A DNA stretch of 64,000 nt from Primula veris (GCA_963682055.1 OY821741.1:5215501-5279500), one strand, 5' to 3'; shown: positions 47,337 through 59,646, counted from the stretch's first letter. The notes: generated by a model from the sequence alone, not told the origin. Made by a program: numbers and translations.

Positions 47337-47555
47337 TCAAAAAGCTCTTAAATTACCTTCAAGTATGTTCTTGTCAAAAATTATGCATCCACCCTTTGGT
47401 TCATGATTTCTTTTCCATTCCCGCTTTCTAGTTTGATCGAGGGTAGAACAACGTCCGGTTGAATATTTAGAACGAAGTATCTTCTTTTCATCCTTAGCTA
47501 AATGTTCAAATTTTGTAAAATAAACGTTCAGATATTTGTCATAATCTGTTGTCAT
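47337..47555 (-). CDS. Hypothetical 72-residue ORF
   Basis: Begins MTTDYDKYLNVYFTKFEHLA, charged and hydrophilic, ending ILEGNLRAF. It could be a first exon continuing by splicing near 47,360 (GAAG then gta on the minus strand), but no downstream exon was found. Family not recognised. Confidence 0.25.
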   Translation of the reverse strand: MTTDYDKYLNVYFTKFEHLAKDEKKILRSKYSTGRCSTLDQTRKREWKRNHEPKGGCIIFDKNILEGNLRAF

Positions 47556-48124
47556 CTGTCTTTATTTCTTTCTTGTTTTCTCAAATGCTCAAATCCTCAA
47601 TTGTGATCCCTTCTTATAGGGTTAATTATATAGTCCAGGCCCCAGGGTATTATTGACTGTTGATTTCTCTCAACTGGTTAATCTTTTATCTCTATTGAAT
47701 GAGACTTGATTAGGTAATAAACACTTACGCCCCAAGAAATTACTAAAAAAGAAGAAATATATTGCATTTAATAATATTTGATATTTAATAACAACAAACA
47801 ATCACCTAATTTTTATACAAATAATCTAAGGCAATGTTTGTTTGCAGTATAAGAGGTGGTGTAAGATTATTAGTAACGTGTGATTCACGTTATAAATTGT
47901 TTGTTTACATAAATTGCATTTAGTATTATATAAATGATAATATAATTAAACTACAATTCATTCTAATAAGGGTTATAACTAATAGGGGGTAATTCCCTAT
48001 AAGTACCTCATAGCAAATTATATTACTCCTAGATATCTTGATAATTTCACATTTCCCCATAGGTACCACTTTTTAATTATTTAGTTTATTTACTAAATTT
48101 TCATACAAACCAAAATATAATATA

Positions 48125-48780
48125 CATATTTTATCTTTCTATAAATCCAAAAAAATAGTTTTAAATTACAACAAAATAAAAAAAAAAACATAAAAAAATT
48201 ATAAAAATCAAAAAAATCAAAAAAAATATAAAAAATAACAAAAAATTATAAAAAAAAACACAAAAAAACATAAAAAAATCAAAAAAATATTATAAAAAAT
48301 CACAAAAAAATATATATATATATATATAAAATTATAAAAAATCACCAAAAATCGCAAAAAATTATTAAAAAAAATACAAAAATCACAAAAAAAATTATAA
48401 AAATTATAAAAAATTATAAAAATTATAAAAAATTTAAAAAATTACAAAAAATCACAAAAAATGGAAAAAAATCACAAACTTTTTAAAAAATTACAAAAAA
48501 AATATATAATTTTTTTGTCAATTAACACTTTTTATACCGAAAAATCAAAAAAAAATATAAAAAATACAAAAAATTATTAAAAAAATCAAAAAAATGAAAA
48601 AAACGAAAAAATTATATAAAAATCACAAAAAATCACAAAAATCACAAAAAATCACAAAACATTATAAAAAAATCACAAAAATCACAAAAAATTATAAAAA
48701 ATCACAAAAAAAAAGAATTATAAAAAAAATGAAAAAATCATAAACTTTTTAAAAAATTACAAAAAATATATAATTTTTTC
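48125..48780. repeat. A-rich low-complexity arm
   Basis: Words such as aaaaaatcacaaaaaattat repeat irregularly over about 650 bp. Complementary in composition and wording to 49,325-49,800. Confidence 0.9.
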
Positions 48781-48789
48781 TAATTCCGT

Positions 48790-49320
48790 TGAAAGTGCAT
48801 ACAATTCAGTCGAAAGTAAATATAGTTCAATAAAAGTGAGTATACATATAGTTCAGCTAAAAGTGCATCTGGTTCAGCTGAAAAGTACATCTGGTTCACC
48901 TGAAAAGTACATCTGGTTCAGCTTAAAGTGTATCTAATTTAGTGAAAAGTATATATAGTTAAGTCAAAAGTGCATATAGTGAGTCGAAAATGAATATAGT
49001 ACAGTCGAAAGTGCATATAGTTCTGTTAAAAATGCATCTGATTCAACTAAAAGTGTATTTGGTACAACTGAAAGTGCATATGGTTCAGCTAAAAGTGTAT
49101 CTGGTTCAGCTAAAAGTGTATCTGGTTCAGCTGAAAGTGCATATGGTTCAGACAAAAGAGCATCTAGTTCAATAAAAGTGCATATCGTTCTGTAAAACCT
49201 GCATCTGGTTCAACTAAAAGTACATCTGGTTCGGCTGAAAGTGCATATAGTTCAGCTAAAAGTGCATCTGGTTCAGTCGAAAGTGCATCTAGTACAGTCG
49301 AAAATGCATAAATTTCAATA
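48790..49320. repeat. 21-bp minisatellite (ggttcagctaaaagtgcat)
   Basis: About 25 imperfect units such as ctggttcagctaaaagtgta. As the period is 21, both strands hold short open frames with a seven-residue repeat (VYLVQLK / TLLAEPD). These look like by-products of the repeat. Confidence 0.92.
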
Positions 49321-49324
49321 AAAG

Positions 49325-49800
49325 TGATTTTTTTTTCCATTTTTTTTATAATTTTGTGATTTTTTTCATTTTTTTTAAATATTTTTTGTGATTTTTTTCA
49401 TTTTTTATAATTTTATGTGATTTTTTTCATTTTTTATAATATTTTGTGATTTTTTTGATTTTTTATAATTTTTGGATTTTTTATTTTTTTATAATATTTT
49501 ATGATTTTTTTTATTTTTTATAATTTTTTGTGATTTTTTTCATTTTTTATAATTTTTTATAATTTTTTTGTAATTTTTCTTAAATTTTGTGATTTTTTTT
49601 CATTTTTTAAAATTTTATGTGATTTTTTTTGTTTTTTTATAATATTTTGTATTTTTTATAATTTTTTTATAATTTTTTTATAATTTTGTGATTTTGTGAG
49701 TTTTTTTTATTTTTTTGTAATTTTTTGTGATTTTTTTTCATTTATTTTGAGATTTTTTGCATTTTATATAATTTTATGTGTTTTTTTTTTCCATTTTTTT
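49325..49800. repeat. T-rich low-complexity arm
   Basis: Words such as attttttgtgatttttttc over about 475 bp; the inverse of the A-rich arm at 48,125-48,780. Confidence 0.9.
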
Positions 49801-50106
49801 ATGAAATATGGGTATGACGTTTTGGTAAATAAAGTAAATAATTAAAAAGTGGTACATATAGGGAATATGAAATTATGGAGGTACCTATGAGGAATATAAT
49901 TTTAAAAGTGGTACCTATTATTGGTAACTAATATACTAAATGCAAACAAACATGACCTAAGTATATCTTATAATTTCATATTAGTTAAACCATTCCCTCT
50001 CAATTCTTAAAGTCCGTGTACCGGGCAGTCCTTTTCTCAACATCGATATCTCACCGTCTCACCTCAACTCAACATTATCCATTAAACCGTACCAATTCCC
50101 TTAAGG

Positions 50107-50810
50107 AACTACTTTTGAAACTAAAAAAACTCTAAAATGCTAACAAAATCTCATCATATAAGTAACTGTAAAATTTTACTTATCGTACTTTTCTTGTTTC
50201 AACTTTCCATGATAGCGACAACACATGGTCTAAAGCACATACATGTTTCTCACTATTTCACGTGTACATTTTATAATATTTTGAATTTCATAATTTCGCA
50301 TCATGTTTCTCTTTGCTTAAGCCCAGTGGAACATAAGGGCCCAATAAGCCCATTAGACTAATAAGGGTCCATAAGAGAAGCCCGTTTATAAAAATAGGTA
50401 GTGTTGAAGTGGGCTAAGAACAAGAAGCCAATTAGAACTTAAGGGCCCATAAAAAGCCCATTTGTAAGAAAATGAAAGTATGTAGCTTGTCTAAAAATAA
50501 GAAGCCCATTTGAAGTTAAGGGCCCATAAGAGAAGTCCATTTATAAAATGAGAGTATGTTAGTGGGCTAAGAATAAGAAATCCATTTAAACTTAAAGCCC
50601 ATAAGATAAGCCCATGTATAAAATGGGAGTATGAATAAGAAACTCATCGGAACTATAAGGGCCCATAAGAGAAGCCCATGTATTTTAAATGGAAGTATTT
50701 AAGTGGGCTAAGAATGAGAAGCCAATTGGAAAATCAGGGCCCGTAAGAGAAGCCCATATATTTTAAATGGGAGTATTTAAGTGGGCTAAGAATAAGAAGC
50801 CCATTAAATC
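50107..50810 (+). repeat. Duplicated block: signal-peptide ORF plus GGGCCC repeats, copy 1
   Basis: Nearly identical to 55,469-56,170. It begins aactacttttgaaactaaaa, includes the 74-codon ORF at 50,137-50,361, then imperfect tandem units of about 80 bp with aagggcccataagagaagcc and agtgggctaagaataagaag. The tandem units continue to about 50,880. Confidence 0.9.
50137..50361 (+). CDS. Small ORF with signal peptide, copy 1
   Basis: Seventy-four codons beginning MLTKSHHISNCKILLIVLFL, with a clear hydrophobic core (ILLIVLFLFQLSMIA) and a possible cleavage site after ATTHG. The rest has no cysteine pattern or known peptide motif; its last residues run into the GGGCCC repeat, so the true product may be spliced or decayed. 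The identical protein at 55,499-55,723 could reflect recent duplication, not selection. Confidence 0.35.
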   Translation: MLTKSHHISNCKILLIVLFLFQLSMIATTHGLKHIHVSHYFTCTFYNILNFIISHHVSLCLSPVEHKGPISPLD

Positions 50811-50880
50811 TTAAAGGGCCCATAAGAGAAGCCAATTCATCGTAAATGTGCCATAGTTAGCCCAATTATAAGACGCCTGG
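50326..50880. repeat. About 80-bp GGGCCC tandem units
   Basis: Six to seven degenerate units with the phrases gggcccataagagaagccc and gggctaagaataagaagccc. Each contains a GGGCCC palindrome and inverted gggct/agccc words. Also at 54,463-54,976 and 55,690-56,166. Confidence 0.88.
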
Positions 50881-51179
50881 TCTAAATCACATATATAATT
50901 TGAATAACTTTTGACAGTTTAGTGTAACTGAACTTTTTCTTATTATTTTCTTCTACATTTGAAGAGAAAGTTGGGTTATCAAAATGATTAACACTTACGG
51001 CTTCTAATGCGTCAAAAAAAAAGCATATATTGTAATAAAATTTGTATACAATAGAAATAACATGTTTCTGAAAAGTATAATATTAGAACTTCTTTTAAGA
51101 ATTTCCTTACGAGCCTTTAGTGAAAAAGCAAATAAAGTAATTGGCCAGAAATGTTAGAAAATTTAAAACACACAAACAG

Positions 51180-51370
51180 GGACCGGGCCAGAATTAACAT
51201 TATGGGGCTGCAAATTATAAAGTTTAATTTTATGGGGTTGCAAAACTCATCGTTTACAAATAATTTATAAATTTCCTTCTAAAAAAATAGCATTTTCGTA
51301 AACTTTTAGTTGCGAGTGCACCCTTTTGTGACTTTGTCTACTATAGGCTCCGCCCAGGCATGCACATAAA
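51180..51370. mobile_element. Possible small TIR or retroelement remnant
   Basis: The phrases cagggaccgggccagaatta and taggctccgcccaggc at the edges are of a kind often seen at ends of plant elements. No target duplication was found; unclassified. Confidence 0.3.
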
Positions 51371-53550
51371 CAAAAACGATTCACATAAACATCGACACAA
51401 AATTATATCTCCATAGAAATGATGTAATCGACTATCCAGTTACCTACAAGATTATAAAAAATTATCACATAACATAATTCACATATTGTTGCATCGAGCA
51501 TTGGTACTGCATTTTCTAGTATATTTATACATATATTTCATATACTGCTAACTTGCACCACGCATTCGAGCTGGCTCCGACAAACGATCAGCCTACACTT
51601 GTAGTTGTTGAAATAATAAATTGTTTGGTTCAATATTTGCTTTAATGCAATGAACCTTTCGGATACATGCATAGACCTTTGATATGAATGCATGAATAAA
51701 TTGTCTTTTGATTTTCTACAATAAATGTTCATAACTCAAGACCTTTGATGTTCTTTGAGTTTAGTATAAATAGGTGCTCTACTTCCATTTGTAAGTACAC
51801 CAAAATTTAGTTTGAGTTTGATATTATAAGAGTTTTTTCCATCTCTATATTTTGCGTTGTCATTTTATGTGAGTGAGTGATCGTTTCGACCCAATAGTAG
51901 CTTCATCCTTTCTCTCTCTACTGAGTTTGGTTGGACCATTAAGTTCCAGTTTGGTGAAAAATGGCTTGAAATACTACTCTAAAACTATAGGGTTGCTTAA
52001 TCATTTAATACTATCAAATTTGTACCACCTTGCCATACAAGAAATGATCCATATAATAACAGAAACATTTGTTGGTATTTTAAGCTATTTCTGTTACGAG
52101 ATATAATTAGCAGCAGTTTAACAATAAAAGACAGTATGTTATTGTTTGTCATGTTGCAGGTTTCACCAATAGTTAGTACTTACTAACACAAGGGAAAATG
52201 AAAGAGTTTTTTTTACATGGCAGGCTTTTGTTTTAATATATGATTAGTCCTTTTGTATTCCCAATCTGAATAGAGACGAAGGAGAGTACTGCTCTTGTAT
52301 GACGACTACAAAATTTCTACTTACTATGGTGCATGAAATCTTAATAAATAAATAAAAATTGAAGAATCGGATACACGTGAGATATCGATACTTTTTTTTA
52401 AGCAGAAAAGAAATTTTTATTAATGCGACCAAGAAGTTGTTGTTTTATGGGACAAGCCCCCGTTTTGTAATTGTACTGAATGCATCTCCGATTAAAACCG
52501 ATAAGAATGGAACTTCATACTTCCTATTTTACATGATGGGGGAGAAGAAATCTAAGCCAAATGACAAAATCAAGCCCTCAAAAAATAGCTAATTAGCTCA
52601 AAAAAACACCACTTTTCTCCTTGTACCCCCTAGCCTTATAACTCTCTTATAACTCCATGATCAATGTGATCAAAAAGGGCACTTTTTTGACAACCAAAAG
52701 TTGTATCTAAAGGGACTTGAAATGCCAAATAGCCTAAGTACAAAAAGGCCATCTGTGATAACAAAATTTATACAAATGAGCAAGCTTGCTGATAGAAAAC
52801 AAACTCATAATTAATCAAAGCCGCTTCATTTCTCTTAACCATTTTGCTCATCTCATCAACACATTGATCTTCAAGCTTAAAGTCCAAATTTAGCTACAAA
52901 AATACGATCTTCAAATTCCCAGCTACGCCGCATCTTCCTCAACAGCAACAACAAAACAGGGCACTTGTAAACATCATCTACTCTGAAAGTAAATAACAGC
53001 AATTTGGTGAGTTTCTTTTTATCTCCGGTACCTGCAAAGCTAATCCATACAATAAGAATAAAAAAGTTTTAAAGATGAATTTGCTTCAGACTAATCATCA
53101 TTAGCGAATTAAAAGCTTGATCTTAAAAATCATTATGTCGAAAAAATTCCAGTACCCTCGGAAAACTTAATTGGCATAAAGAAAAACTAAAGGGGAGTGG
53201 GCAGTTCAACCTCATAATTCCAAACTCATTCAGCTTCAGATTGCTCATCATTAGCAAGAACTTACCAAACATAAGCTAAATATAGTACAAGTACGTACTT
53301 ATGGTGTCTTAGCATGTTTTTTATGTTAATTTTGCAAGTGTCTTTCTTTTAACAGTCTTTCCATTCTACATTTACAACTTAAAAGTGAACGCGGAAGAAG
53401 CATTCCAGGGAAGTATGAAGAATAATCGAGACCAGAAAAATAAACACATAATTTGTATTCATAAAATCATTGCGGATTAGCATATCAAGAGGTTTCACAT
53501 TCATAAGTTTGTAAAATGTGCTCAATACTAAAATACATTGCAGTGACCAT
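51371..53550. other. AT-rich spacer, no gene supported
   Basis: Several open frames of 60-77 codons (for example 51,873-52,106) lack start context, splice support or a family match. A T run at 52,391-52,398 followed by agcagaaaagaaatttttat may mark a decayed retroelement end. Confidence 0.35.
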
Positions 53551-53555
53551 ACATT

Positions 53556-53720
53556 CACTATAAAAAAAATATCCAAATAGCGACGGATTAGTGACGGTAT
53601 TTTTTGTTAGGAGCTTATTAGCGACGGTTTTTGTGACGGCTTTGTGACAGTTTAGTCAATTTGCGACAGATTTGTGACAGCTTTTTAAATTAGAGATAGG
53701 TTTGTGACAGCTTTTAACTC
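53556..53720. mobile_element. CACTA-type terminus with gacgg repeats
   Basis: CACTATAAAAAAAA at 53,556 followed by subterminal words gcgacggattagtgacggt and ttgtgacagc. The matching other end was not located nearby. Related gacgg words occur in the small insertion at 59,453-59,577. Confidence 0.55.
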
Positions 53721-54462
53721 TCATTAAATCAAACATTATTTTGTAGTGATTACGAAATAATAGACAAATGTGTAGTTAGTTTAAGTAAATGATATGACAA
53801 TCATTAAATCTATCTATAATATTCTGTTAAATTAATTATTTGGAAAAGAATTCTTAACCATTAGTATTAAATTTGCGAAGTGTTATACCTAAAGATATGT
53901 GATGATTACAAACTAAAAGAAGTAATAAAAGGAATTATATAGCATAGAAACTCACAATCTGAAATAAGATATTGATTAAAGATGAACATTCATGCATGCA
54001 GCAATTCACGTTCTTTAATTCTATTTTTCTCCAGACTCCACTTATCCATATTTTAGTTTAATCTGGAAGGTGACAAATACATACATAAGAAGTAAGAACT
54101 ATAATATTATATTTTAAAAAAATTGATTTCGACAATTTTGATACAAGTTATAAGGTGATCAAAATTGCGCCTAGTTTCGTAATAGACAATTAAATGGGAA
54201 CAGATGGAGTATTAATCTGGCGCAAAAAAAAAAAGAAAAGGGACTTCAATTAAAATAAACTTCAGAGCATTTTAACTGAAGTAGATTAAATAATATACGT
54301 AACTTAATTTGTTTTAAATTGGACTCCAAACCAAACTTATCACATATATACTGGCAAGATTTGAAGGTATGTGTAGTCTGTGGATAACTTTTTTGTGTTC
54401 ACTTTTCTCGATTATAGTTGTAACGAATTTGAAATGATGATGTTCAGGACCACATGCGAAGT

Positions 54463-54976
54463 TTATAAAAATGGGTAGTGTTGAAGTGGGCTAAGAACAA
54501 GAAGCCCATTAAAACTTAAGGGCCCATAAAAAGCCCATTTGTAAGAAAACGAGAGTATGAAGCTTGTCTAAGAATAAGAAGCCCATTAGAAGTTAAGGGT
54601 CCATAAGAGAAGTTTATTTATAAAATGAGAGTATGTTAGTGGGCTAAGAATAAGAAATCCATTAAAACTTAGAGCCCATAAGAGAAGCCCATGCATAAAA
54701 TGGGAGTATGAATAAGAAACTCATCGGAACTATAAGGGCCCATAAGAGAAGCCCATGTATTTTAAATGGAAGTATTTAAGTGGGCTAAGAATGAGAAGCC
54801 AATTGGAAAATCAGGGCCCGTAAGAGAAGCCCATATATTTTAAATGGGAGTATTTAAGTGGGCTAAGAATAAGAAGCCCATTAAATCTTAAAGGGCCCAT
54901 AAGAGAAGCCAATTCATCGTAAATGTGCCATAGTTAGCCCAATTATAAGACGCCTGGTCTAAATCACATATATAAG
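54463..54976. repeat. GGGCCC tandem units, second block
   Basis: Closely matches 50,391-50,899 (from gtgttgaagtgggctaaga to tctaaatcacatatata) but without the signal-peptide ORF. A trace of the ORF region (acatgtttctgactttttc) follows at about 55,000-55,025. Confidence 0.88.
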
Positions 54977-55468
54977 GAAACTCGTATTGAAAAACACATT
55001 ACATGTTTCTGACTTTTTCACGTGTGTCAAGAATAAGAAGCCCAATATAACGTTAAGGGTCACAAGAGAAGCCCATAAAAAAAAGCGCATCAGAATAAGA
55101 AGCCTTTATTAATTATAATAAGCACATAAGAATAAAAAGCCCATAAGAGAAGTCTATAGGAGAAACCACTACTCGAAACAACTTGCGTGAAGTTGTGGAT
55201 ACCTGAAGTACACGCTTCAAACTTTCTAGTCCGTTAGTGGCAGAATCTTATATTATTCGATTGGCGTGTCTAAAGATGTTAGACAAAAATTGAAATAATA
55301 TTATTTTCCAAACTGATAGTAGTGACATGGCTAAGGTTTGTACAATACATACTAACCACGGGCATTGGGAAATAGAAACAGTAGTGGAATATGTTTAGAA
55401 ACAGTAAAGCTAATAAGCCGGCTAACTTCTTGACGAATCTTGCTAGAAAAGAACATGTAGATTTTTGA

Positions 55469-56170
55469 AACTACTTTTGAAACTAAAAAAACTCTAAAAT
55501 GCTAACAAAATCTCATCATATAAGTAACTGTAAAATTTTACTTATCGTACTTTTCTTGTTTCAACTTTCCATGATAGCGACAACACATGGTCTAAAGCAC
55601 ATACATGTTTCTCACTATTTCACGTGTACATTTTATAATATTTTGAATTTCATAATTTCGCATCATGTTTCTCTTTGCTTAAGCCCAGTGGAACATAAGG
55701 GCCCAATAAGCCCATTAGACTAATAAGGGTCCATAAGAGAAGCCCGTTTATAAAAATAGGTAGTGTTGAAGTGGGCTAAGAACAAGAAGCCAATTAGAAC
55801 TTAAGGGCCCATAAAAAGCCCATTTGTAAGAAAATGAAAGTATGTAGCTTGTCTAAAAATAAGAAGCCCATTTGAAGTTAAGGGCCCATAAGAGAAGTCC
55901 ATTTATAAAATGAGAGTATGTTAGTGGGCTAAGAATAAGAAATCCATTTAAACTTAAAGCCCATAAGATAAGCCCATGTATAAAATGGGAGTATGAATAA
56001 GAAACTCATCGGAACTATAAGGGCCCATAAGAAAAGCCCTTTTAAATGGGAGTATTTAAGTGGGCTAAGAATGAGAAGCCAATTAGAAAATCAGGGCCCG
56101 TAAGAGAAGCCCATATATTTTAAATGGGAGTATTTAAGTGGGCTAAGAATAAGAAGCCCATTAAATCTTT
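55469..56170 (+). repeat. Duplicated block: signal-peptide ORF plus GGGCCC repeats, copy 2
   Basis: Copy of 50,107-50,810 with a small deletion in one unit near 56,030. It ends where the hairpin flank begins. Confidence 0.9.
55499..55723 (+). CDS. Small ORF with signal peptide, copy 2
   Basis: Identical 74-residue product to 50,137-50,361, with the same 30 bp upstream but unrelated DNA further 5', so any promoter would differ between the copies. Function unknown. Confidence 0.35.
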   Translation: MLTKSHHISNCKILLIVLFLFQLSMIATTHGLKHIHVSHYFTCTFYNILNFIISHHVSLCLSPVEHKGPISPLD

Positions 56171-56243
56171 AAAAAAAATTGTCTTCAAAGACAATCACAT
56201 ACGCACATACGAAGACAATTTAATTTAATCTTAAAAATTATTT

Positions 56244-57957
56244 GGAGACAAAATTTAATTGTCTACTTATGTTCGTATAATTGTCTTTGAAAAGAAAAAA
56301 AATATCAAATTATGTGCCTAAAAGTTAGATTTGGAGTTTTTTGTCTAAAATATTATTTTTATCTCGAAAAATTACCAATTAGAGATAAAATTTAATTGAG
56401 TTTAAATATATTATGATTAATTCTTAAGTTTGTCGTATGCTAATTATTATAAATAAATAAAAAGGCCACAAGTAACAATTTCCCAAAACTAATTCTGGAT
56501 ACACTCTCATCAGTAACATGTTAACTTTCTAACATTAAATGAAACCCTAAATAACCAAAACTAATTTTTAATGCATATTTTGGAAAGAAGAAGGGTTGTG
56601 AATGAGATATTTCTAACACCAAAACTATTTAAACTATTTAACTAAATTACAGGATTTGAGTAAAATTCTTGCCAAAACGACATAATGTATGAGTAGAAAA
56701 GGTACCTCTCAAAGAGCTTAAATCTTCCATTCCATGAACTATAGTTGGAATTTGGCTTGGTTAATTTCTGAAATGAAAAATAATGGAAACGATTATAAAA
56801 ACATATTAGGGTTCAGACCATGTCCACTTTCAACCTATTTTTATACAACTTAAAGAACTAATTAAATTCAGTGAAAGTGAAAACAGTAATGGTAAATATA
56901 TGCATAGTGCTATATCTAACGACATAATAGACTCTATTTTGGACATTGCCAAAGGTTTTAGTTTTTATATTCAATATTTCGTTGCGTTTTTTAACGTTTA
57001 GAAGTAATTGATAGTGAAAATGAAAAGTTCAAAAGTACTTGGTCAAAAGTTGTTGCCAGACAAAACAAAACCTTTACGTGTATATATAAAGATTTTGTTT
57101 TGTCTGGCAACAACTTTTGACCAATTACTTTTGAACTTTTCATTTTCACTATCAATTACTTCTAACTAAACGTTAAAAAAACGCAACGAATATTGAATAT
57201 AAAAACTAAAATCTTTGGCAATGTCCAAAATAGAGTCTATCATGTCGTTAGATATAGCACTATGCATATATTTACCATTACTGTTTTCACTTTCACTGAA
57301 TTTAGTGTTTTAAGTTGTATAAAAATAGGTTGAAAGTAGACATGGTCTGAACCCTAATATGTTTTTATAATCGTTTCCATTATTTTCCATTTCAGAAATT
57401 AACCAAGCCAAATTCCAGCTATAGTTCATGGAAGATTTAAGCTCTTTGAGAGGTACCTTTTCTACTCATACATTATGTCGTTTTGGCAAGAATTTCTATA
57501 AGTGCCGTTATATTTTTTCTATCCCAATATCAAGCTTTACTCAAATCCTGTAATTTAGTTAAATAGTTTAAATAGTTTTGGTGTTAGAAATATCTCATTC
57601 ACAACCCTTCTTCTTTACAGAGTATGCATTAAAAATTAGTTTTGGTTATTTAGGGTTTCATTTAATATTAGAAAGTTAACATGTTACTGATGACAGTGTA
57701 TCCAGAATTAGTTTTGGGAAATTGTTACTTGTGGCCTTTTTATTTATTTATAATAATTAGCATACGACAAACTTAAGAATTAATCATAATATATTCTAAC
57801 CTAATTAAATTGTATCTCTAATTGGTAACTTTTCGAGACAAAAATAATCTTTTAAACAAAAAACTCTAAATCTAACTTTTAGACACGTAATTTGATTTTT
57901 TTTTTTCTTTTCAAAGACAATTATAATAACATAAGTAGACAATTAAATTTTGTCTCC
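56244..57957. repeat. Large near-perfect inverted repeat (hairpin), arms about 830-870 bp
   Basis: Left arm 56,244-57,071 and right arm 57,085-57,957 are reverse complements with a loop of about 13 bp near 57,078. Scattered substitutions and short indels exist, such as a 40-bp tract (gtgccgttatattttttcta region) near 57,500 only in the right arm. Outer ends share ggagacaaaatttaattgtc. No ORF is conserved. Transcription through it would give a long double-stranded RNA. Confidence 0.92.
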
Positions 57958-57959
57958 AA

Positions 57960-59045
57960 AAATGTGATCAGCAACAACCATAACCAAGAGACAATATTCA
58001 TGCAGCTTCACCAAATTAATCTCCGAAATGTCGACTAATTTCCGTTTATTTGTATGGATACAGAAAAGAATCTTGCAAGAGAATTCACCAAAAATAAAAT
58101 GATATCGTATATATGATACATCCAAATATAATATACCAAAAACAGAACTAACTCATGTTTTTTGTTCTGAGGTTTTATAGGAGTTCAAAGAGGTGAATGT
58201 TTAGAGTAGTAAATTTGTTAGTCTCATTTAACATGCTTAATTATTATAAGGATATTTTGCAACCAAAAGATCGGGTAATTATATTTTCTTATATAGTTGT
58301 ATCTTTTATAGGAGTATCAGAGTATGTATCTTTTTAGTCATGTTTTTGTTTTCGGCTTTGTAGAGTACATGGGATAGAGTTCGACGAGATCCGAATCGAC
58401 ATATTGAAACACCAACACTTATCTCCTAAACTCAAAGGTTTTTTCTTTTAAAGTAATTTCATTTTTGCACTATTTTCACAGACATAGCCAGGAATCGGAA
58501 ATTAGGGTGCCGAGATTCACATAAAAATATAATAAAGTGTCAAAAAATAATTGTGTGATAAATCACAACATAATTAAAAAATATTTTTTTTAATATAATT
58601 GTTGGCAAATCAAAAAACAAATATGTTGAAATTAAAAGCTGCAAACAAAAAGAAGCCCCTAGATTACTAAAATCTCAAGCTATTGTTATCATTAATAATG
58701 GACAGTGACTGTCTTGTTTAAGTAAAACACACGACTAAGCTCTGATTTCATGTTAAGCTGCATTTCACCAAGAGATCGATCGACCTATGTTTTGTCAAAT
58801 TTTCAGTTACGAGTGTTGGTAAACACTCACACATGGTACAAAAATTTGTACATACATATGATGATAGCGTAGTGAAAATACGTTGTTTTGGGTCGGGATT
58901 TTTTTGTTGTACTAAATTTGTAGTTAAGTTTTTGCTTAGGAATTGAAATCCATTCGTCTAAACCAAGTTTTAAAGTTTGGCGATGTACTAACGTAGGCTC
59001 TCGATCTTTTCTACGTTCTAATGACTTGTCAAAAAAAAATGTAAT
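57960..59045. other. AT-rich spacer, no gene supported
   Basis: Nothing recognisable except a stretch at about 58,480-58,540 (catagccaggaatcgg, ttagggtgccgag) like the edge of a plant TIR element. Confidence 0.4.
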
Positions 59046-59646
59046 TAATCTTTATACACGTAAAGGTTTTGTTTTGTCTGGCAACAATTTTTGACCAAGT
59101 ACTTTTGAACTTTTCATTTTCACTATCAATTACTTCTAAACGTTAAAAAACACAACGAATATTGAATATAAAAACTAAAATCTTTGGCAATGCCCAAAAT
59201 AGAGTCCATCATGTTGTTAGATATAGCACTATGCATATATTTACCATTACTGTTTTCACTTTCACTGAATTTAGTGCTTTAAGTTGTATGAAAATAGGTT
59301 GAAAGTGGACATGGTCTGAACCCTAATATGTTTTTATAATCGTTTCCATTATTTTCCATTTCAGAAATTAACCAAGCCAAATTCCAACTATAGTTCATGG
59401 AAGATTTAAGCTCTTTGAGAGGTACCTTTTCTACTCATACATTATGTCGATCTACAAAAATAACTTCAAACAGTGACGGCCAAATCCGTCGCAAAATAAC
59501 AAAATCCGTCACGAAATAACAAAATCCGTCGCCAAATCTGTTAAAATCCGTCACTGATTGAACTTTTTTTTGTAGTCGTTGTTTTGGCAAGAATTTCTAT
59601 AGGTGCCGTTATATTTTTTCTATCCCAATATCGAGCTTTACTCAAA
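59046..59646 (+). repeat. Third copy of hairpin arm, interrupted
   Basis: Direct copy of the hairpin's right arm (about 57,060-57,545), carrying the 40-bp tract missing from the left arm. It is split by a small insertion (59,453-59,577) and cut at 59,646, exactly where the MULE-like element begins; in the uninterrupted copy ctttactcaaa continues with tcctgtaattt. Confidence 0.9.
59453..59577. mobile_element. Small CACTA-like insertion
   Basis: About 125 bp absent from the copy at 57,480. Ends ctacaaaaat and the inverse of ctacaaaaaa, with cagtgacgg inside each end and repeated aaatccgtc words. A 3-bp duplication tcg is possible. Confidence 0.65.

Larger units (their letters stand above)
47830..49960. 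mobile_element. Nested foldback element
   Basis: The outer ends read ggcaatgtttgtttgcagta (left) and the inverse of ggtcatgtttgtttgcattt (right). Inside, a second inverted pair has tataagtacctcatag and cccataggtaccacttttt at 47,985-48,110 and its inverse at 49,808-49,925. Between these the left side is A-rich (48,125-48,780) and the right side T-rich (49,325-49,800), so the arms can pair. A 21-bp minisatellite forms the loop. No transposase. Probably a MITE with a second foldback element inside it. Confidence 0.7.

Noticed and set aside
48964..49175. Heptad-repeat ORFs on both strands (LAEPDTL / VQLKVYL), possible coiled-coil or effector protein
   Set aside because: A 21-bp minisatellite necessarily gives seven-residue repeats in every open frame; no start context or flanking coding sequence.
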